Origin: an uncultured Duncaniella sp.
GTDB taxonomy: Bacteria > Bacteroidota > Bacteroidia > Bacteroidales > Muribaculaceae
DNA length: 45,028 nucleotides
Direction of reading: 5' to 3'
Assembly (NCBI GenBank): GCA_910586305.1
Contig: CAJUGS010000027.1
Coordinates: 1-45,028, forward strand
The stretch's first letter is position 1; each line of letters begins with the position of its first letter. Positions 35,101 to 42,480 of the stretch are shown in pieces. Position numbers and translations under genes: made by a program. The notes beneath the pieces were generated by a model. That model was not told where the DNA came from and did no database searches. It saw nothing but the letters and a program-made list of their open reading frames with translations.

Positions 35101-35476
35101 CGAGGCTCCAGAACTCAAAGGCAACGACAAGATGCTGATTGACAAGATTGTCAATCAAATCAACGACCACCTCGAAGATCCGAACCTCAACGTAGAGAAG
35201 CTCTGTCAGGAAGTAGGCTTGAGTCGTGCACACCTCAACCGAAAGATGAAAGAACTCTTCGGACTCACTCCAAGCGAATTTATAAGAAATGTACGTCTTA
35301 GAAAAGCTTGCGAGCTGCTACGACAGCCCGATGTGGACATTTCGCAGATTGCATACAGCGTAGGTTTCTCATCACAGTCCCACTTCTCAACCGCGTTCAA
35401 GCGCTTTACAGGCATATCGCCCACAGAGTACCGACAAAAGAAGTCTGATGAGGCACCGCAAATGACCGAGGAATAA
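32165..35476 (+). CDS. Hybrid two-component regulator (HTCS) of the xylan locus
   Basis: This 1103-residue inner-membrane sensor/regulator is started at 32165 so that it begins with a signal sequence (MKYINRILTFFALILSS). Residues 25-430 are periplasmic beta-propeller repeats (DGYLWIGTQYGLLRFDG type; I count about nine). They are followed by a Y_Y_Y domain (about 440-530) and a membrane helix (about 536-555). The kinase has HisKA with His578 in INISHEIRSP and an ATPase domain (N-box LVNLISNAIKYTP, GFGIGLDLC). The receiver has phospho-Asp892 (SDVVMP), and the C-terminus is an AraC-type HTH (about 1003-1090). It should sense xylan oligosaccharides and activate the divergent genes. It resembles XusR in position. 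Typical HTCS have about 14 propeller repeats and 1300 or more residues, so this sensor is short. Confidence 0.93.
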   Translation: MKYINRILTFFALILSSVFNMEAIQNTRLFNDKEVISSNYSSFCLDKDGYLWIGTQYGLLRFDGTNFDKYLHDENSETSLSDNRILKILRDKDDRMWIATCEGLNLYEPNTDSFRRITLPTLDLYGYIMDICQISNGDIIFMVSGVGLYIIDFSSGEPVAVKFMPQIEETKTINTLQYTPKSELICGNHAGEIIKISSNGQSNKFKLSDSYIKILLRDQEDNIFIASTEKAWKWDLKTDTFTPIKISDGHKPVLNCAELTVNGDILVGSIGCGVFRLEKNSTELKPYHELNNPLININSARISTIHEDPLGNLWLGSSHQGIIMSPKREIPFNYVNIARAVKDYSGGETNIAMFPDSDDIWVGLDNGLLISINEYGHLLSRHQFGGGISALLASKSGKLYLGVDNHGLYELDPASGATIYLNGKKINNTSLTSSGEKVLPMGSTDPSKIRLSFRDNSLMLRMSTKNFWDTDNLVFQWRIPDIVNNWVSTTPGSGIIALPHLQSGSYRLEVRATENGLFSDIKTVTISVSSPWYLSPVAKILYLLLLCALFFLAWRAMKHKNSERVNEEKIKFFINISHEIRSPLTLILSPLERIMKKEHDLETTKNLNAIHRNANRILGLINQLLDIRKIDKGKMKIRCSETEFISFTRELVEIFKPQAEEKGLSLEFVTKDPSLTNLTVWIDRNNFDKVLVNLISNAIKYTPSGGDIQVSVSQCVAQELGGVECVEIQVLDTGIGLNEKNIDRLFDRFYQGKFNHGDIPLGFGIGLDLCRQLVELHNGVITAANRTDCKGSCFTVRIPVRCTSADETVAEETQSPVNDRKIAPSVTQIPHSEAKRNSKNSSLRILVVDDDAEIRSFLKDILSGFGKVTEATNGEEAMRCVMEKTPDLIISDVVMPCMDGLTLLKTLKSNVDTNHIPVILLSSKNDVSDRMAGWDKGADGYIGKPFIVEELQAMVDNLIDNRLRLKGKFSGTQQQDGKIEAPELKGNDKMLIDKIVNQINDHLEDPNLNVEKLCQEVGLSRAHLNRKMKELFGLTPSEFIRNVRLRKACELLRQPDVDISQIAYSVGFSSQSHFSTAFKRFTGISPTEYRQKKSDEAPQMTEE

Positions 35477-35508
35477 GTCAGGCTCTTACATCCCATTAAA
35501 ACCAGTTT

Positions 35509-35533
35509 CCATATCCAAGCTTCGTGGATATGG
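35509..35533. terminator. Shared convergent terminator hairpin
   Basis: CCATATCCA and TGGATATGG form a 9-bp stem with a 7-nt loop in the 62-bp gap between the converging HTCS and S41 genes. T-runs on both sides are weak. Confidence 0.5.
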
Positions 35534-35538
35534 CACAA

Positions 35539-36810
35539 TCACTTATTCTTAAAAAACTCCACGGCAAACTCAAGCTGGGTATCTCTATCGTTGAAATAAT
35601 CCGAAACAGTCTGAGATATCTGATAATCAGGCATAATCCCAATCCCTTCCAATGGAAAACCTTTCGGTGAAACTGACGGAGCGGCAGTGGGAATGCGAAA
35701 GCATATCCCATTTGAAGTTCTGAAAGTCTTAGGATGGTTGCCAGTGTCTCCGGCAGTAGGCTCTCCTATCAATAGGATATTCCCACTCTCTTTCATGTCA
35801 ATCACAAAACTCTCTGCCGCAGAAAAAGTTTTAGGGCCTGTAAGCAGGACCACTTTACCCCTATATACATTATCAGATGGAATCATCAGCTTATTGTCAA
35901 TACAATGAGGCTGAGCACTCTGTATGAAGTATCGGCACAGCTCTCGTCCATTGCCGCTATTGCCACCTTCATTATTACGGACATCTAAAATAAGATATGG
36001 AAGATCGCATACCTTCTCGAAATCAGCGACAAAACGTTCAAGTACACCATCCATCATTGTGTTAACTGCAATATAGCCAATGCTGTCGTTCAGAATTTTA
36101 CTACTTGTCTCAATTATTGAACCGGAAGGCAACTTATCATTAGTCAGCAATGGCAAATTTACCGATATTGTATCAACTCCTCGGCTGACAGTGAGGATAC
36201 GCACTGTGTCTGAGAGGCTTCTAAAAATGTTCGCAGCCGTGTATAGCCTGCGGTTTAGATACGTCGATGCCGATACATATTTCTCATTCCTATTCATCCA
36301 CTCTACAATAGGCTCTCCATTTACGGCAATTACTCTGTCTTTATCCTTTAATCCCGCATTCGTCAGAATGTCGTTTGGTTTGTTAATGAAAACTGAATCA
36401 TTTATGATTACAGGATCTGTTCCTGCGCTATACTTTTTTAAATAAACAAACGAATGCCCGACTTTCAGAGACGCGAAAAATTCTTGCAAAAGTTCGCCAT
36501 ATTCTTTTGGCGTAGCAATGACCTCGGTACGTCTTGCATATAAATCGCATAATGAATCAATGTTTATATTCTTGGATTCGTAAAGCGAGTAATTGTCTTT
36601 TACAATCTCAGAAATTTCATGAAAATCATCCTGAAAGCTGTCGCTTTGCAATGGTAATGCTTCAACGTAATAGCTTTCCGAGGGTGCTTCCGATGAATAA
36701 ACATATTTGAAATATATTATCAACCCTACAACAAAGAGCAATACAAATCCTGCCAAAGCAAGCAAAACCAGTAGAGCTTTCTTTAATATATGCCTATTAT
36801 TGAACTTCAT
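35539..36810 (-). CDS. S41 family peptidase-like protein, membrane anchored
   Basis: This 423-residue protein has an N-terminal membrane helix (about 12-35). A PDZ-like segment (about 125-185) includes GLKDKDRVIAVNGEPI. The C-terminal processing-peptidase (S41) domain (about 240-395) contains YLILDVRNNEGG and GPKTFSAAESF, with Ser330 at the nucleophile position. It probably acts in the periplasm. The substrate is unknown, and tail-specific proteolysis is only the family role. It is the last gene of a three-gene minus-strand cluster, 64 bp after the PH-like gene. No link to xylan use is visible. Confidence 0.8.
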   Translation of the reverse strand: MKFNNRHILKKALLVLLALAGFVLLFVVGLIIYFKYVYSSEAPSESYYVEALPLQSDSFQDDFHEISEIVKDNYSLYESKNINIDSLCDLYARRTEVIATPKEYGELLQEFFASLKVGHSFVYLKKYSAGTDPVIINDSVFINKPNDILTNAGLKDKDRVIAVNGEPIVEWMNRNEKYVSASTYLNRRLYTAANIFRSLSDTVRILTVSRGVDTISVNLPLLTNDKLPSGSIIETSSKILNDSIGYIAVNTMMDGVLERFVADFEKVCDLPYLILDVRNNEGGNSGNGRELCRYFIQSAQPHCIDNKLMIPSDNVYRGKVVLLTGPKTFSAAESFVIDMKESGNILLIGEPTAGDTGNHPKTFRTSNGICFRIPTAAPSVSPKGFPLEGIGIMPDYQISQTVSDYFNDRDTQLEFAVEFFKNK

Positions 36811-36874
36811 ACCTTATGGTAACTTTTGATATAGTGGATTCCTTTTGTATTGCTCCTCTTACTGAATGCTGATT

Positions 36875-37348
36875 TTACTTATTTATGGCCGCACTAATAC
36901 ATGAGACTACCGATTGAGGGTTTTCACACCCAATCATATACTGTCGTCCATCTTTTAATCTGATGAAAAAACAATCAGAAGCCTTGCCGTAATATGCAAA
37001 ATATTTACCTAAGTCTTTCTCTCTAAACCAACCCCAATAACCAAAAAAGCCTCCGCTTCCACAAATTCTACGTTCTGCAATAGTAGGAGGACACAGTTCA
37101 ACCGACTCAATATCTGACAGAAGAATTGTCTTGATCTTAAACGAGCGATTAATATTCAGTTCAGTTTTATTTACTGAAATAGAAAGAGGCATATAAATCA
37201 ATACGCAAAGCAAAAGGAAAATAATCACGCCCGCAACAAGACATATCTCCCAGCTGTTTCGACTACTATATAGCAACACAAGTAGTATGATGAGAATCAG
37301 TGCCGAGGAAAAAATCGAGTATAGACTCAGTTTTACAGGTTGTTTCAT
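36875..37348 (-). CDS. Membrane protein with PH-like domain
   Basis: This 157-residue protein has two N-terminal membrane helices (about 9-27 and 35-57). A soluble beta-rich part (VNKTELNINRSFKIKTILLSDIESVEL..., FFIRLKDGRQYMIGCENPQ) resembles bacterial PH (bPH) domains. The function is unknown. It sits 20 bp after the esterase gene and 64 bp before the S41 gene, probably in the same transcript. Confidence 0.65.
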   Translation of the reverse strand: MKQPVKLSLYSIFSSALILIILLVLLYSSRNSWEICLVAGVIIFLLLCVLIYMPLSISVNKTELNINRSFKIKTILLSDIESVELCPPTIAERRICGSGGFFGYWGWFREKDLGKYFAYYGKASDCFFIRLKDGRQYMIGCENPQSVVSCISAAINK

Positions 37349-37368
37349 TCTTTTATACGATTAGGATA

Positions 37369-38409
37369 TTACATCTGTGGAAAATACTTGTCACATAAGA
37401 ATTCTTTGGTTAATGAGACAGACTTTCTGAATGCAGTTGGCTGTCCTGCAACCGTTATAAACAAGTGAGTTGTACCCGGTAGTACTTTTCTTATGACATC
37501 TACGTTAGCCATTTTCATTCGTTCAAACATTTCTCGGCCTTGATCTCTTAGGATATCATGGTCGGCATTGACAATAAGAGTCGGAGGTAGTTGTGACAGA
37601 TGCTCTGTCGATGCACAATATGGTGATATAAGAGGCAATCCGGGATCATTGCCACCTATATAGGCCTCATTGAACGTTTCCATGATTTTACTGTCAAGTC
37701 CGTAGCCGGAACCATACTTCTGCCATGATTCAGAAGCGTCATTCCAAGCCTTTACAACAGGATAGAATAGAACCAACGACCGAATCTTCGGCAACTTATC
37801 CTGAGACGCAGAGTCTTTAAGCGTCTCTTGCATAGAAACCATTCGGAGTGCTGTGGCCAAAGCCAGATTCCCCCCTGCACTATCACCACCTATAGAAATA
37901 GCTCCAGAATCAATCCCGAGCATGACAGCATTCTCGGCAGCGTAATTCAACGCATCCACCCCCGAGACGAGTGCTGCAGGATATGGATTCTCCGGTGCAA
38001 GAGGATATTCAACCGCCAAGACGGCAATCTGCGCCTCTTTTGCCAAGGAAGCACAGAAACTTGAACAACTGTTGATGCTTCCAAAACACCAGCCGCCTCC
38101 ATGAAAATAAATCAAAAGAGGCAAGGGTCTCTCAGCCTTTTTGAGAGGTGTATATATTCTATATATACCATTTATATCGGTTGATATCACTCCCTCCGGC
38201 AGCTTTGACGGAAAATTTCTGGCACTTCTCACCTCCTCAAGACCGCTCGAGTCTCCATTGATGGCCATTCTGACGGCCCGTTCCTGAAGAGTCTGTAATT
38301 CAGCCGGTAGTCCGGCAATAAAATTGACCGCCTCGTATTCCATCGTCTGAGCACCTGAAATCATGCACGAAAACAATGCAAACATTAGTAGGAGGAATCT
38401 TCTATCCAT
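37369..38409 (-). CDS. Secreted alpha/beta-hydrolase (HSL-type esterase)
   Basis: This 346-residue protein has a signal peptide (about 1-20). It is an alpha/beta-hydrolase-3 domain with the oxyanion motif HGGGW (103-107), the nucleophile Ser177 in GGDSAGGN, the acid in NADHDILRDQG and the histidine in GTTHLF. This places it in the hormone-sensitive-lipase/acetyl-esterase group. Carboxylester hydrolysis is likely and the substrate is unknown. A role in xylan deacetylation is possible but unsupported. A -7-like TAAATTTG (38439-38432, minus strand) lies 23 bp upstream. It starts the three-gene cluster. Confidence 0.83.
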   Translation of the reverse strand: MDRRFLLLMFALFSCMISGAQTMEYEAVNFIAGLPAELQTLQERAVRMAINGDSSGLEEVRSARNFPSKLPEGVISTDINGIYRIYTPLKKAERPLPLLIYFHGGGWCFGSINSCSSFCASLAKEAQIAVLAVEYPLAPENPYPAALVSGVDALNYAAENAVMLGIDSGAISIGGDSAGGNLALATALRMVSMQETLKDSASQDKLPKIRSLVLFYPVVKAWNDASESWQKYGSGYGLDSKIMETFNEAYIGGNDPGLPLISPYCASTEHLSQLPPTLIVNADHDILRDQGREMFERMKMANVDVIRKVLPGTTHLFITVAGQPTAFRKSVSLTKEFLCDKYFPQM

Positions 38410-38788
38410 TGAGTTATTGTTGTTTCGGCTACAAATTTAGTGAAAACATAAGTACGAACATAACATTGACAAGCTTTTTAACAGAAATATACGACATCTT
38501 ATTAGGAGAACCTAAATCTATATTTTGTTGAAACACCACAACAGGATCGTAAGATTATAAACAGTTCATAGCATATCCATGTATAACAACCGATTACACC
38601 CCGCCATATCTTTCATCTTGCTTATCTGGCCATAAAGAATCGGATAGAATCGGATAGAATAATCGCTCCAACAGGAAAAAAATCGGTATAAATTTGCAAA
38701 ATCCGATTATAGGTATTACCTTTGCACCGAAAATAAGACAACAGCTATACGATTTAAGATATCCTTAAGGCATTAGTTGTTATTTAAA
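38410..38788. other. Gap between esterase gene and tRNA-Leu
   Basis: No gene is seen. It holds a minus-strand -7-like box for the esterase (38432-38439), a short tandem repeat (GAATCGGATA twice plus GAAT, 38637-38660) and the tRNA promoter. The rest is AT-rich without clear structure. Confidence 0.6.
38693..38724 (+). promoter_or_regulatory. tRNA-Leu promoter
   Basis: TTTG (38693-38696) and TACCTTTG (38717-38724) are separated by exactly 20 bp, a textbook Bacteroidetes housekeeping promoter. The start would be near 38731, leaving a leader of about 58 nt to be processed by RNases. Confidence 0.8.
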
Positions 38789-38869
38789 GCCCAGGTGGCG
38801 GAATGGTAGACGCGCTCGTTTCAGGTGCGAGTGCTGCGAGGCGTGCAGGTTCGAGTCCTGTTCTGGGCA
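38789..38869 (+). tRNA. tRNA-Leu (anticodon CAG)
   Basis: The acceptor stem is GCCCAGG / TCTGGGC with discriminator A. The anticodon arm CTCGT-TTCAGGT-GCGAG gives anticodon CAG. There is a short class-II variable arm, and the T-arm is GCAGG-TTCGAGT-CCTGT. CCA is not encoded. tRNA-Leu 3' ends are known integration sites for Bacteroides mobile elements such as NBU1. Conjugation genes lie downstream. Confidence 0.95.
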
Positions 38870-38874
38870 CTGTA

Positions 38875-38914
38875 AAATCCCGTAACTCATTGAAAATCAA
38901 GAGTTGCGGGATTT
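38875..38914 (+). terminator. Terminator of tRNA-Leu
   Basis: AAATCCCGTAACTC and GAGTTGCGGGATTT form a 14-bp stem with one G-T wobble and a 12-nt loop. A T-rich stretch follows. Confidence 0.8.
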
Positions 38915-38924
38915 CTCTTTTAAT

Positions 38925-38946
38925 TTTTGTCCTCCTTTTGTCCTCC
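38925..38946. repeat. Tandem 11-bp repeats after tRNA-Leu
   Basis: TTTTGTCCTCC occurs twice head to tail (38925-38935, 38936-38946). A degenerate third copy, TTTTCGTCCTCA, lies at about 38958-38969. The position beside a tRNA 3' end and a conjugative element suggests arm-type binding sites for a tyrosine recombinase (att region). The integrase itself is not in the window. Confidence 0.5.
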
Positions 38947-38969
38947 TATTTCAATTCTACGGAATTTTC

Positions 38970-39392
38970 GTCCTCAGTACACCCTTGATTTTCCTTCAAA
39001 AAGTCGTTCCGGCATCCTCGATTTTACATCGTAGGAGATATGAATATAGTTAACGAGTGTTAAAGTTTGGCTACTTTATTGGCACTCCTTGTCATCTTCA
39101 AGCATACCCTTTCATTATTTTTCGGGTGGGTTCAAGTCCGAACATCGTTACATGGTCGGGCAACCGATTCTTATGCTCACTTACCGTGCATCCACCTTTG
39201 CGTTTGGTATCGCGTTTAGGTCTGCATTTGGGTAGGCATTTGATTTCACATCATGTCACGCATAATCATTTGCGCCGGCTGTTGCCTCCTGAATGACTTT
39301 CTACCCCACAATCAGCACAGCTCTCACCGCAGGGAACGGACTCACTATTCAGGTCACGTCAAAATCCTGTCAACAACCCCATGACAGTTTTA
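38970..39392. other. Non-coding stretch at element edge
   Basis: No ORF is convincing. On the minus strand near 39260-39350 a 28-codon open stretch encodes a Cys-rich segment (VPCGESCADCGVESHSGG) without an ATG. This may be a gene remnant. Plus-strand frames here have no family features. Confidence 0.4.
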
Positions 39393-39602
39393 TCAATATG
39401 TGGCTGGGTGGCGTGACCGATATGCCCGGTAAATCTTATGCCATACCCAAACCAAGAGTTGCCAGCCGAGCCTTAAAACGGTTCTGACTATCCATAAACA
39501 ACCCTTCGCTGAAAGTTTCAGCAGATACAGCCCGAATCTGAGCAGCAGGAATATCACCGTGAATACCGGCACAAGGAAAATCATAAGCAGAAGTTCAAAC
39601 AT
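39393..39602 (-). CDS. Small hydrophobic protein
   Basis: This predicted 69-residue protein has a strongly hydrophobic N-terminal half (MFELLLMIFLVPVFTVIFLL) and a second hydrophobic segment at about 40-55. It ends in a basic tail. This membrane-protein pattern is unlikely by chance, whereas the overlapping plus-strand frame lacks features. It lies between the tRNA-side att-like region and the mobilisation genes. Function unknown. Confidence 0.45.
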   Translation of the reverse strand: MFELLLMIFLVPVFTVIFLLLRFGLYLLKLSAKGCLWIVRTVLRLGWQLLVWVWHKIYRAYRSRHPATY

Positions 39603-40240
39603 GACAGACTTGTTTTAATACGTCCCAACACTATTATTGGAATGTAAATATACTAAAAATCAGCGAATTAAGCAAATTTTAGACCTTTAAAAACCTTATA
39701 AATCAAGAGCTTGTGCCGTTTTGTCGTGTATCGGAGCTTCCATTTCTTTATCCCTTGAAGCCTTGTTGACTTCTTCCCTGAAAGCCATAAAGACACTATG
39801 TGTTGCTTACTTTGCGGCATACATTTATTATGACTGTGTTCCATAATGAAATACTGATATGATGATAGCTTATATTGCAGGCTTGATATTACATAGGCAA
39901 TAATGTTGGATAACATTATCAATTTGTCTCTTGATGAAATGAAGTTTATATTTCTTGCAGACATATAGTCTTGATGTCATACAGGATTATGGCCATGATG
40001 CCTTGCATATATATAGGTATAATCAATAAAAGGTGTCCAAACTGTATGATTGGTATTGTTGCGGTGAGTAACTTCGTGGGTGAATGAACTGAGGACGGGA
40101 GTGTACCAGTGTTGCAGAGTTTAGGTAGCAAGTTGTGCTTTTCTCCGTACAAAACCAAGTTTTGACCGTAGAAAAGCGACTTGCCGACCACTCCGTGGCG
40201 GTGGAAAATCACTTCGTACCTCGTGAATTAATCTTAGAAT
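39603..40240. other. Intergenic region upstream of mobA
   Basis: The long minus-strand frames here have random-looking composition, so I call no gene. One 30-codon minus-strand frame ending near 39710 (MAFREEVNKASRDKEMEAP...) is hydrophilic and could be a remnant. The right part contains the large palindrome at 40128-40184 and a small CCAC/GTGG hairpin at 40188-40198. These are typical of a transfer origin next to mobilisation genes. Confidence 0.5.
40128..40184. other. Candidate oriT palindrome
   Basis: This is a 57-bp imperfect inverted repeat. Inner arms 40138-40155 and 40159-40176 match at 15 of 18 positions around a 3-base centre. Outer GCAAGT (40128-40133) pairs with ACTTGC (40179-40184). 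It lies 57 bp upstream of mobA, where transfer origins of Bacteroides elements are found. The nick site cannot be placed. Confidence 0.55.
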
Positions 40241-40630
40241 ATGAAGCAGCGTACCGAAAGATTTGAGATGAGACTTACTCCGGAGGAAGCAGCCGGAATA
40301 CGTGAAAAATCAAAACGCTACCATAGCGTCAGCAACTTTATAAGAATGGCAGTCAATGAGTTTTCAGACACAGACGCCAAAACCCGTCTTGAATTGTGCA
40401 ATGACACAGCCAGACTGTGCAGAAAATTTCAGGACGAACTCTCATGGATGGGAAGCAATCTCAACCAGGCGGTCAAACGTGCCAACGAGCTTGCTGTTGC
40501 AGGACTGTTATCCGAGAGTTATTTCAAGGAAATACTTGCTCCCATGATTGAGGGTGTGGAGAAGATGATTAAGGCAGTCAAATCAGAACAAGCTGACATT
40601 GCCAGAAAAGCGATAAGACTGAGACCATAG
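40241..40630 (+). CDS. mobA: Mobilisation accessory protein (MobC-family, MobA of Bacteroides elements)
   Basis: This 129-residue protein has an N-terminal ribbon-helix-helix-like segment (TERFEMRLTPEEAAGIREKSKRYHSVSNFIRMAV). The MobC-family signature follows at about residues 70-80 (MGSNLNQAVKRANEL). Such proteins bind oriT and help the relaxase nick DNA. It lies directly after the candidate oriT and 73 bp before the relaxase gene, the usual mobA-mobB order of Bacteroides mobilisable and conjugative elements. Confidence 0.85.
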   Translation: MKQRTERFEMRLTPEEAAGIREKSKRYHSVSNFIRMAVNEFSDTDAKTRLELCNDTARLCRKFQDELSWMGSNLNQAVKRANELAVAGLLSESYFKEILAPMIEGVEKMIKAVKSEQADIARKAIRLRP

Positions 40631-40703
40631 CCACAAGTCTATATGATATTATGGAAATATCAGAACAAGACATAAAGATACCAAGACATAAAGACATTGA
40701 GCG

Positions 40704-42278
40704 ATGATAGCTACTATTCTTCCGTCAAGTGCCAATTTCCATGCTGTCGCATACAATGAGAAAAAAGTGGCAAAGGGGGTGGCGCGACTTCTTGAAATGA
40801 GCAATCTCGGACATATCGGCGTGCTTTCAAAACCGACAGCAAAGGAGATGCAGGATTATATGATAGCTTACTCGTCCAGAAATTCAAGGATAAAAAAGGT
40901 ACAGTTCCATCTTGCCATTTCTTGCAAGGGGCATGAAAAGACAGAGGAAGAATTATTGCAGTTCGCCCACGAATATCTCAAGGAAATGGGCTACGGGAAC
41001 GAAGGTCAGCCGTTGTTGGTATATGCTCATACCGACACTGACAACACGCATATACATATAGTAACATCAAGAATATCTCCGGACGGAAAGAAAATCAGCG
41101 ACCATCACGAAAGAGTGCGTTCTCAGGCAGTGCTCAACAAACTTGTCGGCAAGGATGTCAAGGCGAAAGCCGCAGAGGATCTTGCTGCTTCACTCGGCTA
41201 TTCATTCTCTACCTTTGCTCAATACAAAGCTCTTATGACCTCAATGGGGTATGAGGTTTATGAAAAGAACGATATTGTATTTGTCAAACGTGACGGAGCG
41301 GTTCAGGCAAAGATTGGATATGCTGATATATGCGGCAAGTTCCATAACGTGCAACTTGACAAGACACGACGCAGGCAACTGTGGGCTATGCTTAAGAAAT
41401 ACCGTGATGTGAGTGCCGACAGGAAAGAACTCCAGGCAGAGGTGAAGCGGAAATTAGGCATAGACCTTGTTTTCTTTGGCAAATCGGATAATCCCTACGG
41501 GTATATGATAGTTGACCATGCCAACAAAACTGTATATAACGGAGCTTGGGTATTATCCATTAAGTCGCTCCTTGATTTCACCACTCCTGATGACAAGATG
41601 GAGCGTATTGATGCCTACATTGACAGACTTCTTGAAAACAATCCCACAATAGACACATGGGGCATAAACTCAAAAATATTCCGCTATAATGCCTTCATAC
41701 GGCGCGGAGTGCTCCACTACCGAAATACTACACGCCCACTCAAAGGTTTCATGGCTGCAACCATTCTTAGAAATGACAAAATAAAAAGGATAGAATCATT
41801 TCAACCGACAACTGCGGCTGAACGGGATCTGCTGTGCAGTATATATAAGGTGAACGAGCCTGAACTTGTAACTATATCTCAGAATAAAAGCCAACACTAT
41901 TATAATGATGTTGACAAGCTGCGCCGGTTATTTAACGATGACAGCATAGTTAAGCTGCGTTCCGAAATACGCAACGCCGGGTTCTATATACGTCAGAGCG
42001 GAGAGGATTATTTTGCCATTAATTTCTCATCCAAGCAAGTAATCAACCTCTCGGAAGAGGGATTTGATTTGAAAAGGCTTGCCCGTAGAAAGTTTAGAAA
42101 TGCAAGTCCGACCAAATTATCCAACCGAGGACTGCGCGGAGCCGGCAAGGGACAACTGTCTGCAAAAGCCAAAGGTCTGCGCGATGCAGCTTCCGGGCGA
42201 GGCGAAAACCGGGAATGGGAGGTTGGCTACCGTGGAAATTATGACAGGATTGATGATGAAAACAGCCTAAAAGTATAG
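40704..42278 (+). CDS. mobB: MOB-P-type relaxase
   Basis: This 524-residue protein has an N-terminal relaxase/mobilisation nuclease domain. The metal-binding three-His motif is visible as H109-T-D ... H116-I-H118 (HTDTDNTHIHIV). The catalytic Tyr is probably one of the tyrosines in the N-terminal 60 residues (Y17, Y52 or Y56). The C-terminal part (about 190-524) has no clear domain and ends in a basic, Gly-rich tail. It should nick at oriT and lead the strand into the recipient. The gene follows mobA and ends 36 bp before a strong terminator. Confidence 0.9.
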   Translation: MIATILPSSANFHAVAYNEKKVAKGVARLLEMSNLGHIGVLSKPTAKEMQDYMIAYSSRNSRIKKVQFHLAISCKGHEKTEEELLQFAHEYLKEMGYGNEGQPLLVYAHTDTDNTHIHIVTSRISPDGKKISDHHERVRSQAVLNKLVGKDVKAKAAEDLAASLGYSFSTFAQYKALMTSMGYEVYEKNDIVFVKRDGAVQAKIGYADICGKFHNVQLDKTRRRQLWAMLKKYRDVSADRKELQAEVKRKLGIDLVFFGKSDNPYGYMIVDHANKTVYNGAWVLSIKSLLDFTTPDDKMERIDAYIDRLLENNPTIDTWGINSKIFRYNAFIRRGVLHYRNTTRPLKGFMAATILRNDKIKRIESFQPTTAAERDLLCSIYKVNEPELVTISQNKSQHYYNDVDKLRRLFNDDSIVKLRSEIRNAGFYIRQSGEDYFAINFSSKQVINLSEEGFDLKRLARRKFRNASPTKLSNRGLRGAGKGQLSAKAKGLRDAASGRGENREWEVGYRGNYDRIDDENSLKV

Positions 42279-42313
42279 CGTCGGAATTTTATTACCATGC
42301 CAATATTGTGACA

Positions 42314-42356
42314 TAGAGTCTTGAAGACAATCGCCTTTGATGTCTTCAAGGCTCTA
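42314..42356 (+). terminator. Terminator after mobB
   Basis: A 16-bp stem with one G-T pair (arms 42314-42329 and 42341-42356; TAGAGTCTTGAAGACA type) and an 11-nt loop is followed by TTCCTATAT. It separates the mob and tra transcription units. Confidence 0.7.
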
Positions 42357-42446
42357 TTCCTATATAATATGCGATGTTCAAAACATAAAATGATAATCTC
42401 TTTAAGAAAGGTGTCCAAAGTGGCCTGTTGCCTTGCCTCAGGATAA

Positions 42447-42454
42447 TAATTTTG
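42447..42454 (+). promoter_or_regulatory. -7 box of tra operon promoter (candidate)
   Basis: TAATTTTG matches TAnnTTTG, 27 bp before the traA ATG. No good -33 TTTG is seen at 19-20 bp. Confidence 0.45.
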
Positions 42455-42480
42455 CGCATAAATAATTCAAACGGACCACA

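Noticed and set aside
38637..38660. Short tandem repeat GAATCGGATA
   Set aside because: Only two and a half units are present. It is not CRISPR-like and probably a minor duplication upstream of the tRNA promoter.
38803..38988. 61-codon frame overlapping tRNA-Leu
   Set aside because: The start of the translation is the tRNA itself and the rest is the terminator.
39057..39487. Two plus-strand frames (79 and 64 codons) near the att-like region
   Set aside because: They have no recognisable features. The second overlaps a better membrane-protein frame on the other strand.
39668..40212. Two minus-strand frames of 98 and 88 codons upstream of mobA
   Set aside because: They show random composition, and one covers the oriT-like palindrome.
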